A stretch of DNA of 22,670 bases from Pholiota molesta (GCA_014925825.1 JACGCK010000451.1:1-22670); one strand, 5' to 3'. Positions 1-11,484 are shown, counted from the first letter of the stretch. The notes: a model not told the origin generated them from the letters alone. Numbers and translations: made by a program.

Positions 1-192
1 CGGAGAGACGGAAAAAAGAGATGGATATGATCTTCTGATCTTCTAATCAATGCAGCGTTTCATAAGGTTCTTCTCACTTGTGGCGATTTACCGTGGGCAC
101 CTTTCCCCATTCCATATCGCGTGGCTTTAGATATAGACTTTGCGTCTCGCCACTCCCGTCCCTGCTCCTCCTCCTCCTCCCCCCTCTCCGAC
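1..192 (+). promoter_or_regulatory. 5' flank of the Zn2Cys6 regulator gene, CT-rich leader
   Basis: This stretch lies directly upstream of the first ATG of the Zn2Cys6 gene. A pyrimidine tract of CTC/CCT repeats runs from about 160 to 190 and ends three bases before the ATG at 193. Such CT-rich blocks are common just upstream of start codons in filamentous fungi. No clear TATA box was found. The upstream gene, if any, lies outside the window. Confidence 0.35.
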
Positions 193-3100
193 ATGGTCAC
201 CAGTCCCGCCACCGACATCTACTCGCCCTTTCAGCCCCAGATCATGTCTGAAGAGGGCCACCAGTCCAGCGAGGAGGGCTCTGGACTGCATTCCCCCGTC
301 TTCGGCGCGCCTTATCCTACTCACGGTGACAGTTGTAAGCACTTTGTTGCTATCGCATCCTTCTCCGTTCTCACTGTTCCGTCAATAAAGTCCGGTATTC
401 TGACGTGCAGCACAACATGGGGGCGCAATATGACTATGGCCAGTCGCTCGCGCAACAGCCGCCGATCCTCCATGACATAGAACTCCCGAACTCGTCTAGC
501 GCCCAACGTGTCACATTCTCCAACCACTACTCCCTTCCACCCCGTAACCAACTCGGTATCGACTTCTCCATCCAACCGCCTGTCACATCGCGTATCCCCG
601 CCGCCCCCCAGCCCACCCCACACGTCGACTTCCGGTATAGTCCCCCCACGGAGCGACGGTTGCCTGGTGGACCTTCCCATGAACATTCATATACCCGCCC
701 TCTGGAAACTCTTCGTCGATGCCCATGGAGGGTGATCACAGGTCGTCTATCGTACCCTCCTCCAGTGCGCGGTCAGAGGTTCTCCCGCCGCTGACGCGAG
801 TACTTCTCCCAGAGAATCACGCAAGGAGATATCTTCCGTTGTCATAGCCTGTCGCCAGTGGTCAGTTCGCCATTCTTTAATGACTTTTCATTAAGCCTTT
901 TAACGGAATACTAACCTGCAAATTGCTCTTCCTCACCCTTAGTCGCAGTCGCAAAATTCGATGCGATTCAACAAGACCCGTTTGCAACAACTGCGTCCGA
1001 AGATCCAACCCATGCGAGTACGACGCGGTTCCAAAGCGAAGGGGACCAGATAAGCGTCCTGGTACGCGCCAACGATCATGTAAAAAGCGGCCAGCAGACG
1101 GTTCTGCCCCTCCACCCCCGAAACGCAAACGGCCTACTACAACAACCGAGAGACCAACTGAGCAACGCGAACTTCCACCGTCGAGAGTGAAGGAGAATCT
1201 CCAGCAAGAGCCCAAGCGTCTTTCTCCCACCGCTTCCCGTCACCTAGAGCGCCATCACCAACACCAGGATCCTCACTATCCGCATCCGCATCTGCATCCA
1301 AACTCGACGCAGGCCCCACAGTCGCCCACAGACCTCAGAATGCCATCGGATCCAGACCACTACAAGGTGTGGATGCCCTGATCATACAACGTAGTTCCGC
1401 CTCTCAACGCCTTGCTCTCAGCATGATATTTCCGCTTCTTATCGTCGGCCGCAATCGTATATGTACGATCAAGGTTCCTATACAAAATCGTCCTATCCGC
1501 GCCAACTCGACGTAAATACTTTGCAATTTCCAGACACTCACCATCGCAATCTTCCCATTCCGATTTCGCCTTCAATTGAAACCGAGCAAAAACAGTGGTG
1601 GGACAAGATCTTGAAAACACATGAGTGAGTGAAATCTCTTTCGCAACGCAGCGTCTGGCCTAACGTTTTCCTTCCCTCTCAGTATCAATGACATCGCGGC
1701 CGAGCTTAGCTTTCTGTGCGTCACTTTTCCTTTTCCTTTTCAAGGCGCTTGACACCAATTTAGCGAACAAAGCGTTAATAATACCGGCTCCTTCTATCTT
1801 TCATCAACATCACATATCTAATCAAGCGCCTACTCCGTGAGGACGAGCGCCTACGAATCCAACCATCCTTCATCTTAGCGATACTTGCCATGGCCAAACT
1901 TATGAAATCGAGCAGCATGGAAGACGGACTCATCGGACTGCAGCATGCGATGATGCTCGCTCAAGATGCCCACACCGCCTTCGAGACTGCGCTGCAGGCC
2001 AACTGGGTCGACCCATGCTTGCCGAAGCTGCTCTTGTAAGTGGTCTAGGTACTACCACACCGCGTCATGCGAGCCTTACATATTGTTCTTTCCTACTCGC
2101 TGCAGATACTCGCCCTCTTTGAATCCTCCGCTACCCCAATCACTCAGCCGCCCGCGCCACCGACGCCCTCATCACCCTCGATAACCTAATTCGATCTATT
2201 AATCTCACCATCGTCGACAAGAACGACCATGACGTGTCTCTCTTCTCGCCCAATCGTGTCCCGATGATTCTCTGCGACAGCGGCTATGACGACTACGCTG
2301 AACGTCAATGCCAATGCTGACGCCAGACGCGCAAGATCCGTCTAATCACTACTCCTCGCGACCGTACATGCTACCTTGGGACCCGATGTGGAATCCGGAC
2401 GAATCCGACTGGAAGAAACTCGGCGTCTCTGCTGGTGTGCCTTGACGCTCATCTCCGAGTACGTTGCCCGCTGCGAAGCGTTCAACGAAGACGCCCCCCG
2501 CTTTTTTATCTGCGATCCTGCTAACGTGAGTCCTCCTTCCTCCTTCGATCGCTATTATCTCTCATTATCAGACAGTTTGCGCTTCTCTTTCCGGGAGAGG
2601 TTATGGACCGACTCTCGCCAGCCTATCGTACCACAGACGCTCTCTCGCCCAAGGAATCCGTCTGGGGCCTCTATTGTCGCAGCATGTTGCTGTGGAACTT
2701 CTGCAATCGCTTCCGGACGCCTAGCCAGGACGAAGAGCGTGCCGAACAGGCGCAGGAGGCTTTCCTCGAGGCGCAAGCTCTGGAAGATTCGCTGAATTCG
2801 CACCAGTGCAACCTCGATACCACTCTGATCTATACCACCCGCGAATACATCCACAAGTGCGTATATCTTTGCATGGGACGAGATTAGATCTGATGTCGCT
2901 ATAGTACTCGCATGCTCGTCGCTCAGGCGCTTCGCAGGTCGGTTTACTCGGTCATGGTCCGGAGCTTTTTTGACTTATGAACCCTCCTAGTTTCCATGGC
3001 CTCGAGACTAGCAAGTCTACTCCTGGACCGATATTCAAACGTAAACAGGCCGAGGATTGGTGTACGTTTCCATTCTTCTTTCTACGGCACCTATACTCAC

Positions 3101-3759
3101 GAACGACCAGTGTTCTACGAAGATCAGGTCATCCGCCGCGTCAACAACCTCGTCCACTCGTTGAATAGCCAGCAGCGCACCAGCTGACCCGCCGTCCCTA
3201 CCGCATCAACTGGTTCATCAACCAATTGGCAATGTCGGTATCCTTTTCGTTGTGCGAAGTACCGGCTGGGTTCTCACGTTTTTGTAGCTGTCTCGTGTTG
3301 TGGACCCACGATCCGACCTTGGACGATGCGCTAAAACTTGCCAAGTCGATTCTGATTCCCATCGATGTCCTCAATGCGTTGTGGCCTTGTCCTGGTAAGG
3401 TCTTGCCGTGCTTCGTCGTACTACACTTGATTGACATGTATTCTCCAGCGATTCAAGGCCGGTGTGATTCCCTCCGTCAACAGTTAATCGAGGCTTGCAC
3501 CACTCGAAATATCGAGCTCCCTTTCCCGCCTTCATATACTGTCCCTCTTCCTTCGCTCTTAGCTTTCTCTCGGACATCTACTATTCCAATTTATTTCTAT
3601 TCCACTGTCTTTTTTCTCTATCGTTACACTAGTAGTATGCTGGCCTTACGCGCCATCTGCTTGCCACAATTATCAGCGTCTCGCTACTGTGTACCTGTAC
3701 CATCCCGCGTATCTACTCCTCTCTCTATCTCTCTGACTTATCTTCGTTTCATCCTCTGA
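193..3759 (+). pseudogene. Zn(II)2Cys6 fungal transcription factor, multiply frameshifted
   Basis: This is a binuclear zinc-cluster transcription regulator, a nuclear DNA-binding protein. The cluster is formed across an intron (861-942) that splits the second cysteine codon; the spliced reading gives C-X2-C-X6-C-X6-C-X2-C-X6-C, followed by a basic linker (KRRGPDKRPGTRQR). A Pro/Ser-rich N-terminal region precedes it. Downstream, about 1560-3530, are blocks typical of basidiomycete members' regulatory domain: WWDKILKTH, RRLCWCALTLISEY, PKESVWGLYCRSMLLWNF, IPIDVLNALWPCP. Other introns have good borders (335-390, 1625-1682, near 2890 and near 3063). The frame changes without a usable intron near 712, 790, 1808, 2018, 2145, 2325, 2395 and 3178, so no continuous protein can be read. 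Splice sites and sense codons are otherwise kept. The true C-terminus may be near 3530, since the last 70 residues look non-family. The family call is firm; target genes are unknown. Recent pseudogene and assembly indels are both possible. Confidence 0.85.
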
Positions 3760-4677
3760 ATGCATACCATGATAGCTACTATCTACGTACGCATTTCTGC
3801 TTGACATCGTCTAGGATATTATTCCTTGATCAGCATACCCAGAATGATACCACGGTGTTCTGTTGCTGCTCCGACGATTCGGATGCCTTCGATGTACACT
3901 TACTTTTAGCCATTCTTCCCGAGCCAGCGCTACCACGAGGGAAAGATCGGCTGAATGCTATACATTCACATTTCAGGCAACTGTCAGCTTACTTATTTCG
4001 AGTTATTTGAATTGAATGTACGTCGGTGGCCCGACGCGGGTGCAATCTTATCACGACGACCCATGATACATCATGGACTACGTATGTACGCTTATTTTCG
4101 TTTTAGTCTTTTAGATAGCATCAGCGAGCAGTGCGCATGCGCGCACGTTGAAAATAGAACACTGAACCTGAACGCTCCCGTCGTCGGCGCATGATTGGAT
4201 GCCGGATTGTGCAGGATCTGCAGATGGCTATATAACAGATGACGGTAGCAATGGCAGGTACTGTGGCCGAAGCGGTGCGTTTACTATATCGTACGTACTA
4301 TAGATTGCATACGATGAATCTAAAGACACCAATCCGAGATCGACAGCGGAGCCAGTTGTTCGTTGTCAGTTTCTGTCAATCTCGTCGCAATTAGGCGCCC
4401 AATTGCGCCCTCCTTATATCCAATACACCCTTTACGGATTACCACGAACGTAAACATACGAGACGAATGTTGTGCTTGCGCAACATAGGCGATTATCGTA
4501 TGATGCGCCCAATATCTCATATTCAATCAAAGTAAGACACAAGTCAGCCAACATAGTATCAAGTGCTGGCTATCAGATTCGGGCAACTTGTCCCAGTTCC
4601 GACCTGTCAAACGTAAACACAGTCGAATGCAATGAAGATAGACTCCATATAATTACGGTGCCCAGCAAAGTGGCCGA
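3760..4677. other. Intergenic region between convergent genes
   Basis: This stretch separates the 3' ends of the zinc-cluster gene (+) and the amidohydrolase (-). Only short open frames without recognisable motifs occur. It should hold both 3' untranslated regions. The one local peculiarity is an 18-bp alternating purine-pyrimidine tract at 4131-4148. Confidence 0.6.
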
Positions 4678-7425
4678 TTACATCACATAAGGTCTACAGT
4701 GACCGAACACAACCCGACCATCCAACGCCGTCGCCAGGACCTGGTGTCCATAATTTTATCAGCACCGACGGACATGATGTCCTGCGACAGAACCACGTAG
4801 TCAGCCCGCTTTCCAGGGACGAGACTCCCAAGAGTGTCTTCCGTGAACGAAGCATAGGCGGGGTCGATCGTCATTCCGCGGAGCGCCTCCAGTCTCGTGA
4901 GGCGTTGGTCAGGGAACCTGCACGAAATGAATAGAATGAGATGTCTGCGAGTAGCATTGATGCAGATGACAACACGTACCAGCCACCAGGGCCATGCGGC
5001 GAAGTGCCCTCCGTCGACAGTCGGGTAATGGCGGCGTAAATCCTTTCAGGGGTTGATATCTTCGACAGGGAAATCAGACCCCAGGGTAATGCGCGCACCG
5101 CTGTCGAGTATGCTCTAACGCATACAAGCCTTTGACGCGTTCGGCCCCTGTCAAAAGATACTTGAGTTAGGATTTTTTTCGGAATATAAGCAATCAGACG
5201 TACCAGGCGATCCTCTGCGAACCCCATATCGCTGATACTGTACATGACATGCCATGATAAACAACGCGCAGGCGAGATGATGGAGAGACTTACGCATGAG
5301 TGGGCTGAATACTGGCATGACTGAAAGAAATTCCAGTTATCCGAATTTAGCGATCATCCACAGTTTCAATAGTGCCGAAAAGCATACCTCCAAGTTGACC
5401 AAGACGCGCCATATCCGACTTCGTGAGGATTTGTGCATGCTCCAAACGTGGTCTGAGAGCGCTGACGTTGACGCCCTTCAAGAATGCTCAAATGCATCCA
5501 ACACGATTGCGTTGGCGCGGTCGCCAATAGCATGTACGTTCTAGGCCGCAAATTCAGTCAGATAAAACGGAAAAAATAACTATGTCGACCACGCACCACT
5601 TGCCACCCATCTTTCAAGAAACGAGGATGACCTCGTTCAGGACCTCCGCTGAGATCCTCATAGCACCTTTAGTAGACGGATTATCACTATACGGCTCCCA
5701 AAGCTACATGTACGACAAAGAAAAATACTCCTGTGAGCATTATGACAAACCCATAAAACGAGCAGCCGAAAAATATTCAAATACGCACAGCAGCACCGCC
5801 CGTCCTCAGCGCGCCTATCAACGCCCACCACCAGCACAGAGCGTGCAACCAAGTCAACAAAACAGTCTCGAACGCCGATCCGACAGATAAAACGTACCAT
5901 CCGCAAAGATCTTCACGCTTCGCGCACTCAGCCGCTTGTCCGCCGCCCCGGCAAGGGTGTCACTTTATCGCCCCAATATGACCCATGTTCGTCAAAATAA
6001 GTCATGCCGTAGATTCGCAGCTGGGAAATGAAGACGATCAGTACCGCATGCCGCGGGTTTTGGAGATACTCGGAGGTGGAGCTTGATAACGATAACATAC
6101 CGGAAGAGGTCCTTTGTCTGCTTGTCTGTATAGCGGGAAGGATTAACTCTTATAGTAAGTATAACGGATAGAAATGACATACCCCTTAAAAAAGCGAGCG
6201 ATTCGGCTTGAGTCCAGCGTCGTGCAGAGAGACTAGTCCCGCAGCGAGCGCGTCGTCCACAGTCCGCCGGAAGCGCCGTTCTAGATCCTCATTCGACAAC
6301 ACCGGTCGTGCGATCAAATCTTGCGCACTATCCATAAATACGCCTAATATACAAAAGATGGGGATAAATATGAGTTCGAACAGGACAAGGGAAAAAAAGC
6401 GAAAATTGAATCGCACCCGTTGGATTACCGGCCTCGTCGCGCATGATAACACCCCCTCGACTGTGTCGGGATATGGAGCATTGGCCTCGAGCGTGCGCTT
6501 CGAAACCCAGATGCGTGTCCGTCTCGGCTCTGGAGATGACGGACGGCCCGCGATGACCTCGTCGGCCTCAAGATCTTCCTACATAGCGTAAAAATAAACA
6601 ACATGGCTTCTACGCGCATTCGGGTGGTGCAAACCCTCAGAACGAACGAAACTCACCGAGGAAGGCATCTTCGTGACGTCCCAAGACGCATGATCCCAGC
6701 CCCAGCCCTCGATGACGCTCGTCGTGTTCCGCTCGAGATCGGGTTGGCCTTGATGTAGTCGCGTACGAATGACACGTCTCTGTGGTGCATCAATGATTGA
6801 CAAACATGGGAAAGTGAGTTAGGCGCCCGGCCGGAGAAATGTGAAAATTTACCCTTCATGGTCTTTCCCTCGGAAAGGGGATCTGGCGACTCGCTCCGTA
6901 TTCGAGGATATGGCAGTGAGAGTCTATGGAGGCGACAGTCAACGAAAGAAGTCAGAAGCACGCGCAGAGTAGGAGAGTAAGTCGTACCACTGATTCCTGG
7001 GATAATGACGGAGCCCTTTGGGGCATATCGAACGGCGATTGAGGACAAGCCAGTCGTGGATTCCGCTCTTTCTTGGATGGAATCTGAAGCATGATATACT
7101 TATAAGCATCACATGTAGGTGAATACAACACTGATAACGTACCTAAATTCCCAGAGTCAACAATCCGCGACCCCTGAACGACGATACACTCAACAGACGT
7201 GTTGGACTCGTCCACAGTGTATATATGGTTCCCGTCTTGTGAGCACAGCGCATACGTTGCCGACGGATCGCGGCCTGATTGCGTTGGGAGTTGGTACGCG
7301 ACAACTGACAGGAATACCGCAGCAGCCAGGAGCTTCCAACGCCAGCTTCGAGATGAAGGAGGTGGAACGGGCACAGGCGCATTCTTCGAAGGTGGACATT
7401 TGACGTCCTTTTCAACATTTGCCAT
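4678..7425 (-). pseudogene. Membrane-anchored YtcJ-type amidohydrolase, multiply frameshifted
   Basis: This is a metal-dependent hydrolase of the amidohydrolase superfamily (Amidohydro_3, YtcJ-like); substrates of fungal members are largely unknown. The ATG at 7425-7423 starts a cytosolic Pro-rich segment followed by one hydrophobic helix (WKLLAAAVFLSVVAYQL), so the protein is probably a type II membrane or secretory-pathway enzyme. Family landmarks appear in order over about 13 exons: YTVDESNTSVECIVVQGSRI, the metal-binding HxH in DSHCHILEYG (about 6896-6923), IEGWGWDHASW, FMDSAQDLIARP, SARSVKIFADG, ALRTGGAA, VHAIGDRA (about 5521-5540), RLEHAQ, GSDFPVED (about 5060-5080) and GSLVPGKRADYVVL. 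The frame is broken near 4760, 5040, 5050, 5115, 5315, 5488, 5625, 5948, 6188, 6455, 6510-6545, 6742-6775 and 6875, mostly as if one base were missing. Introns keep GT-AG ends. The 3' end uses the stop at 4678-4680 if the last shift is accepted. The family is clear; the gene is broken as written. Confidence 0.85.
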
Positions 7426-8350
7426 CTTGTATGAAGAGATGTTCTGATGTGTCGAATGCGACTGTCTTATAACACGATAAGGTCTCTGACGGGTGTCGGT
7501 AGGTTGAACTTCGTTTCGAATAAGTTCGTGTGGAATCTGAGAGTTGAACCCTGCTTACTTTGCGCTGAATCGTGGGTTCGAGCTCGAAGGAGTTAACGAC
7601 TGTGATGCATGGGAAGAACCGTTAGGTGAAAGCCAAGGTAAATGAGTTGCAGATGACTTACAGACTCAAGCTCAAGCAAAGCTCAAGAGCATCATCGCAC
7701 ATTGCTGACGCGCGACCACCGTCACTTCTTTTGCTCCGTTGATACATATGGAGTTGGCGTGACGATTCGGGTATCAGCCGACGACTGGCCCCTGAAGGCC
7801 CAAGCTCAAAGCCTAACCTACCGGTAATCTTCAGTTTTCAGCAATGGATGGTAGAAACTGAGCGCCGAACGAGCGTTGACTTTGAGATGAGAGAGCTTGC
7901 AACATGAAGTACGAGTCTACGACGAAAATGGCATTGTTAGATAATGACATTGACAACGAGGTCAATTAAAAGTCACACGGCTCAGCACGGGCTCATCAAC
8001 TTGAAGCGATTGATGCATGTTAACTCTACTCAAAGTAAGCCCACAGAGCATGTTCTCTGCAAATGAAATACATAGGGAACTACTTCACCTACCCCATGCA
8101 TCGACATGCAATGTGTATGAATTACCAGACTGCAGTAATGTCCAGAGTGTTCCAGAGCTTCGACACCAATTCGACACTAGTGTTTCCGCCCAACTTCTCA
8201 CTGCGCCGCTATGATTCAAATTTCGAAACGTAGAGTCGATCCTTAAATTCCTGTATCAGGATGGAGTCGAACATGGCTTTATGGTGGATAATTTAATGCG
8301 GAACTCTCTTTATTTGATCTGGGCCTCGGGGATCGTCAAGCTTAAAAGAA
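7426..8350. other. Intergenic region, 5' flank of the amidohydrolase
   Basis: No gene was recognised here. The part next to 7425 must hold the promoter and leader of the minus-strand amidohydrolase; no convincing TATA or CAAT element was found. A short run of CAAGCTCAAG-type repeats occurs at about 7672-7690. The right edge is the Harbinger target duplication. Confidence 0.5.
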
Positions 8351-8353
8351 TTA
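8351..8353. repeat. Target-site duplication TTA, left
   Basis: TTA directly abuts the left inverted repeat and is matched by TTA at 11485-11487. This fits the 3-bp duplication produced by PIF/Harbinger insertion. Confidence 0.9.
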
Positions 8354-8375
8354 GGCCCCATTCGGGATCCCGGTT
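8354..8375 (+). repeat. Left terminal inverted repeat of the Harbinger element
   Basis: These 22 bases match the reverse complement of 11463-11484 at every position. Beyond them the two ends stay partly similar for about 14 more bases. The repeat contains GGGATCCC, itself a small palindrome. Confidence 0.95.
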
Positions 8376-8559
8376 GGGATTCGGTCAGGCGCGGTTAGGT
8401 TTGGTTGAGGGTGTCACTAACCGACGTGACCGGTTGGAACAGGTTAGGTCACACATAGGTCACACTCCGTAGATTCGCCGTAAATCGATCAGATAACACA
8501 TTATTCGAGCTTTTACTCAATCCTGCCCTCTCTCTTCAGTATCTGCAGCACGGTATAGC

Positions 8560-9987
8560 ATGGTTAACTCCCCAAGACAGTCAAGAACTCAATCACGCCC
8601 ATCTCCAATCCAAATCCATGCAGAAAAACGCAGAAAAGCAGCAATATGCTTGCTTGGTGCTGTCTCTGGAGTTCTTTCTGTGCTCGGGCATGCTGAAGCT
8701 CATCTTCAAAAGCGGCCTATGCATACTTCAGCACTGACTGGACAAAAATGGATTGATGAACTTCTGACAGGTGTGCAATCTTGATTGATCAGTTAATAGC
8801 TTTTAATAATTCATTTTCACACCAGGACATCCTTTGCGCTTTCGAAGACAGATGGGAATGAATCGATTTGTTTTTCGTAAACTTCTCCGAGAGCTGGAGC
8901 AGAGGAATGGCCTTTGTCCTACTCGGCATGCCTCAACAGAAGAGCAGCTTGCAATCTTCCTCCGTCTTGCTCGCACTGGTCTTGCCAACTCAGAAATGCA
9001 AGAACGATTTCAACGCAGTGGATGGATGGTATCAAAGTACGTACCAGATGATATGATTCTGAGACCAAAACAGTAGTAATCCTACTTTAGGTGCTTCCAC
9101 CGGCTCCTCAATATGCTTGTTTCGAAAGAGTTCTATGGAACTTATGTTCGTTTGCCAACAAACAACGTGCCACCTGAAATTCAACACAATCCAAAGTTTT
9201 TCCCTTACTTTTCGGAATGCCGTGGTGCGCTTGATGGTTCTCTACTCCATGCCTTTGTCTCGAAGTCCGATATGGCAAGGTTTCGCAGCAGAAAGGGGTT
9301 TATATCCACCAATTTGCTTGCTGGATGTCTTTTCAACTTGCAATTTTGCTATATTCTTGCGGGATGGGAGGGTAGTGCTGCTGATTCTCGTGTTTTTGAG
9401 AATGCCCGCCGAACTGATTTTGTGATTGAACCGGGAACATACTATCTTGCGGATGCTGGATTTCCATTATGCGATTCTCTTCTTGTTCCTTATCGAGGCG
9501 TGCGATATCATTTGAAAGAATGGGAGCAAGCTAATTTACGGTAATGTAATATTATTCCAAAATATAGCTTATTTCTCATGAAATTTTCAGCCCTGCAAAT
9601 TATCAAGAGCTTTTTAATCTCCGACATTCCTCACTTCGCAATGTGATAGAGCGTATCTTTGGTGTCTGCAAACGACGCTTCAAGTTAATGGCAGCAGCAG
9701 CAGAATATGATTTGCGTACTCAAGCCAAAGTGCCTGGAGCTATCGCTGCTCTCCATAACTTCATCCGTATCCACGATCCCGATGACCTTGCACGTGAAGA
9801 CAGTGATGATAGCGATTCTGAAAGCGAAGGTATACCAAACCAACCTGAAATCCCAATTACTCCAGAAACCCTTGGAGGGCATATTTCACAAGCTGAAAAA
9901 AATCGTGCAAATGCCAAACGTGATCAGATTGCGAGGGCAATGTGGGAAGACTATGTAGAGGAGCTACAACGTAGGAGTATGGTATAA
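8560..9987 (+). CDS. PIF/Harbinger DDE transposase, intact
   Basis: This is the endonuclease that cuts and joins the transposon ends in the nucleus (DDE_Tnp_4 family). Four exons, 8560-8770, 8826-9036, 9091-9540 and 9591-9987, join in frame with GT-AG borders to give 422 residues, a normal family length. The ATG at 8560 is the first in frame and lies about 185 bp inside the left terminal repeat. Residues about 75-145 form a helical N-terminal region of helix-turn-helix type (MNRFVFRKLLREL onward). The catalytic triad is complete: D189 in GALDGS, D262 in YYLADAGFP and E311 in NVIERIFGVCKRRF. A Ser/Asp-rich acidic patch (about 365-375) and a charged C-terminal tail follow. It converges on the Myb-like gene, whose product usually carries DNA binding and nuclear import for this family. 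No break was found. Exon borders are inferred by reading frame and family motifs. Confidence 0.93.
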
Positions 9988-10113
9988 TTATCAAATGATA
10001 ATGGGTATCCAAAAGAATATATGAAACAAGCAGCATATGGTATTTGTAAAGGAGCGGCATACGAGTTGGTCAATAAATGTAGGGTATATAAAAGAAGGAA
10101 CACTCAAGGAACA
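9988..10113. terminator. Shared 3' region of the two convergent transposon genes
   Basis: The stop codons of the transposase and the Myb-like gene are 126 bp apart. The AT-rich spacer contains AATAAA-like sequence (AATAAATG at about 10073) and must hold both polyadenylation signals, possibly with overlapping transcripts. No hairpin stood out. Confidence 0.4.
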
Positions 10114-11232
10114 TTACATAGATAATTCCCGCTGAATGTAGCGAGTACGAGTTTCTTTCTTCCGAATCGCAAGATAGGCCTGAGCAATTGACGAGTCACG
10201 ACGAAAGAGCTGGAATGCACTTATCTGGTCATCTTCTGAAAGATCACCATCATCTTCAAGCTGCTGAATTGCAGTCTTCCTTTCGGGAGTTGCAGTTGAG
10301 CCCATGGAACCAACAAATGCTGAAGCCAGGTCACGGACAGACGAGGCAACATCAGCTATGGCATGACCAGCAGTTGGCTTACGCCCACGTGTACGCTTGG
10401 ATGAGGCTGACTCATACTCATCCTCTTCAGCTACAGCAGCACGTTTACGGCCAGCCCTCCATGGAGTAACTGGTGCCAATGGCAAAGAAGCCGGCACATT
10501 TGCCTCATCATTCTGGAATAGAAAATCAGTGAATGAGATATACGACCAGAAATGAATCATTTACTGCTGTTTGAGTCTCTGAAACATCAGCAAGACCAGG
10601 CTGTGAATCTTCTTGACTGTCAAAGTCAGATTCGGGGGTGAAATCACGTCCAGGGCGGAAAGCACCCTGACCCGTCGCAACAGTGCCCACGACAAGATCA
10701 TGCATCGAGTCATAGAGTGGGAAAGCAGACTTCCTCCACTTTCCATATTTTGGGTCTGACTGGGGGAGAGATTCATCTAGAGAAATGAATATGAAGATAA
10801 CCAGAACATACCTTCAATAATGCTTCCCAGACCTCAGCTGTGGCGGTAACCCGAGAATTGCCTTCATCCCAGCCAAAGCCCGACTTTTCACGGAGCTGAT
10901 GGACCTGGGTATACTCCTTCTTGAGCTAGATAAGAGAAAATGAATCATGAATAACACAAAGAATGAGATTCAAAACATACTGCAGCCCAACGGTTCTGGC
11001 AGCTTTGATGATTCTTCTTGCAGCCCCCACTCGACATTTCTGTCCCAGAGAGAGCCTTCTCAGCTTCTACCCAAGCTGCACTATGCCAGCTACTGTTGCT
11101 GGTCATCCTCCCATTGTCCTTCTGCTTTTCGAGGCATTCAATGAGTATCGCATCACAGGTAGAATTCCACACTGCACGAGGAGCCTGAGTGCCAGGAGCA
11201 GTGTTCTCCTTGTCTTTGCTGTGTTTTCCCAT
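10114..11232 (-). CDS. Myb/SANT-like DNA-binding protein of the Harbinger element, intact
   Basis: This is the second protein of PIF/Harbinger elements. In studied members it binds the subterminal DNA and helps the transposase enter the nucleus. Four exons read on the minus strand: 11232-10981, 10925-10812, 10759-10565 and 10512-10114, giving 319 residues with every junction in phase. The start is the ATG at 11232-11230 (MGKHSKDKEN). A Myb_DNA-bind_3-type domain fills about residues 20-140: VWNSTCDAILIECLEKQ, NRWAALKKEYTQVHQLREKS, GFGWDEG, AEVWEALLK and KWRKSAFPLYDSMHDLVVG. An acidic middle (about 165-185), a basic stretch (SSKRTRGRKP) that could be a nuclear localisation signal, and a helical C-terminus follow. 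No frameshift or stop interrupts it. The family assignment rests on pattern recognition of the GFGWDE and FPLYD blocks in the right context. Confidence 0.9.
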
Positions 11233-11462
11233 TATGTAGAGGAAGTAATATGAATTAAAGAGAGTATTTAACAGATGAAAGAGCGAGGAGGTGCACGACG
11301 TGCAATAGATATGTAGGGGGAGGTGGGTGTGACGGTCAAGATTAACCCAACCGAGCGTAGCCAAGGGTTACCAAACGTGATTTCGGCTCAGTTTGTGGCC
11401 AAAACCGACTTTTTCGGTCGGACTTGATTTTTGGCGGGGAAACCGAGCCCTAACCGGATCGT

Positions 11463-11484
11463 AACCGGGATCCCGAATGGGGCC
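11463..11484 (-). repeat. Right terminal inverted repeat of the Harbinger element
   Basis: Exact reverse complement of the left repeat at 8354-8375 over all 22 bases. Confidence 0.95.

Larger units (their letters stand above)
8354..11484. mobile_element. Complete PIF/Harbinger DNA transposon (3,131 bp)
   Basis: The ends are perfect 22-bp inverted repeats (8354-8375 and 11463-11484, outer end GGCCCCATTCGGGATCCC), flanked by a TTA direct duplication (8351-8353, 11485-11487). A 3-bp TTA/TWA duplication is the signature of PIF/Harbinger elements. Inside are two convergent genes: a DDE transposase (+, 8560-9987) and a Myb/SANT-like protein (-, 11232-10114), separated by only 126 bp. Both read through without a frameshift or stop once short introns are removed. 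The subterminal 100-200 bp on each side (8376-8559, 11233-11462) carry repeats of GGTTAGG-like sequence, probable binding sites for the element's own proteins. Identical ends and two intact genes suggest a young copy that may still be able to move. Confidence 0.95.

Noticed and set aside
193..7425. Programmed frameshifting as an explanation of the many frame changes
   Set aside because: There are about 20 sites without a shared slippery motif, and shifts occur in different directions.
7546..7580. TTGAACCC and GGGTTCGA words resembling a tRNA T-arm
   Set aside because: No matching D-arm, anticodon arm or acceptor stem could be paired around them.
8354..11484. Reading the Harbinger element as a host nuclease gene, as in HARBI1-type domestication
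   Set aside because: Intact terminal repeats, the TTA duplication and the adjacent Myb-like gene show a transposon rather than a domesticated gene.
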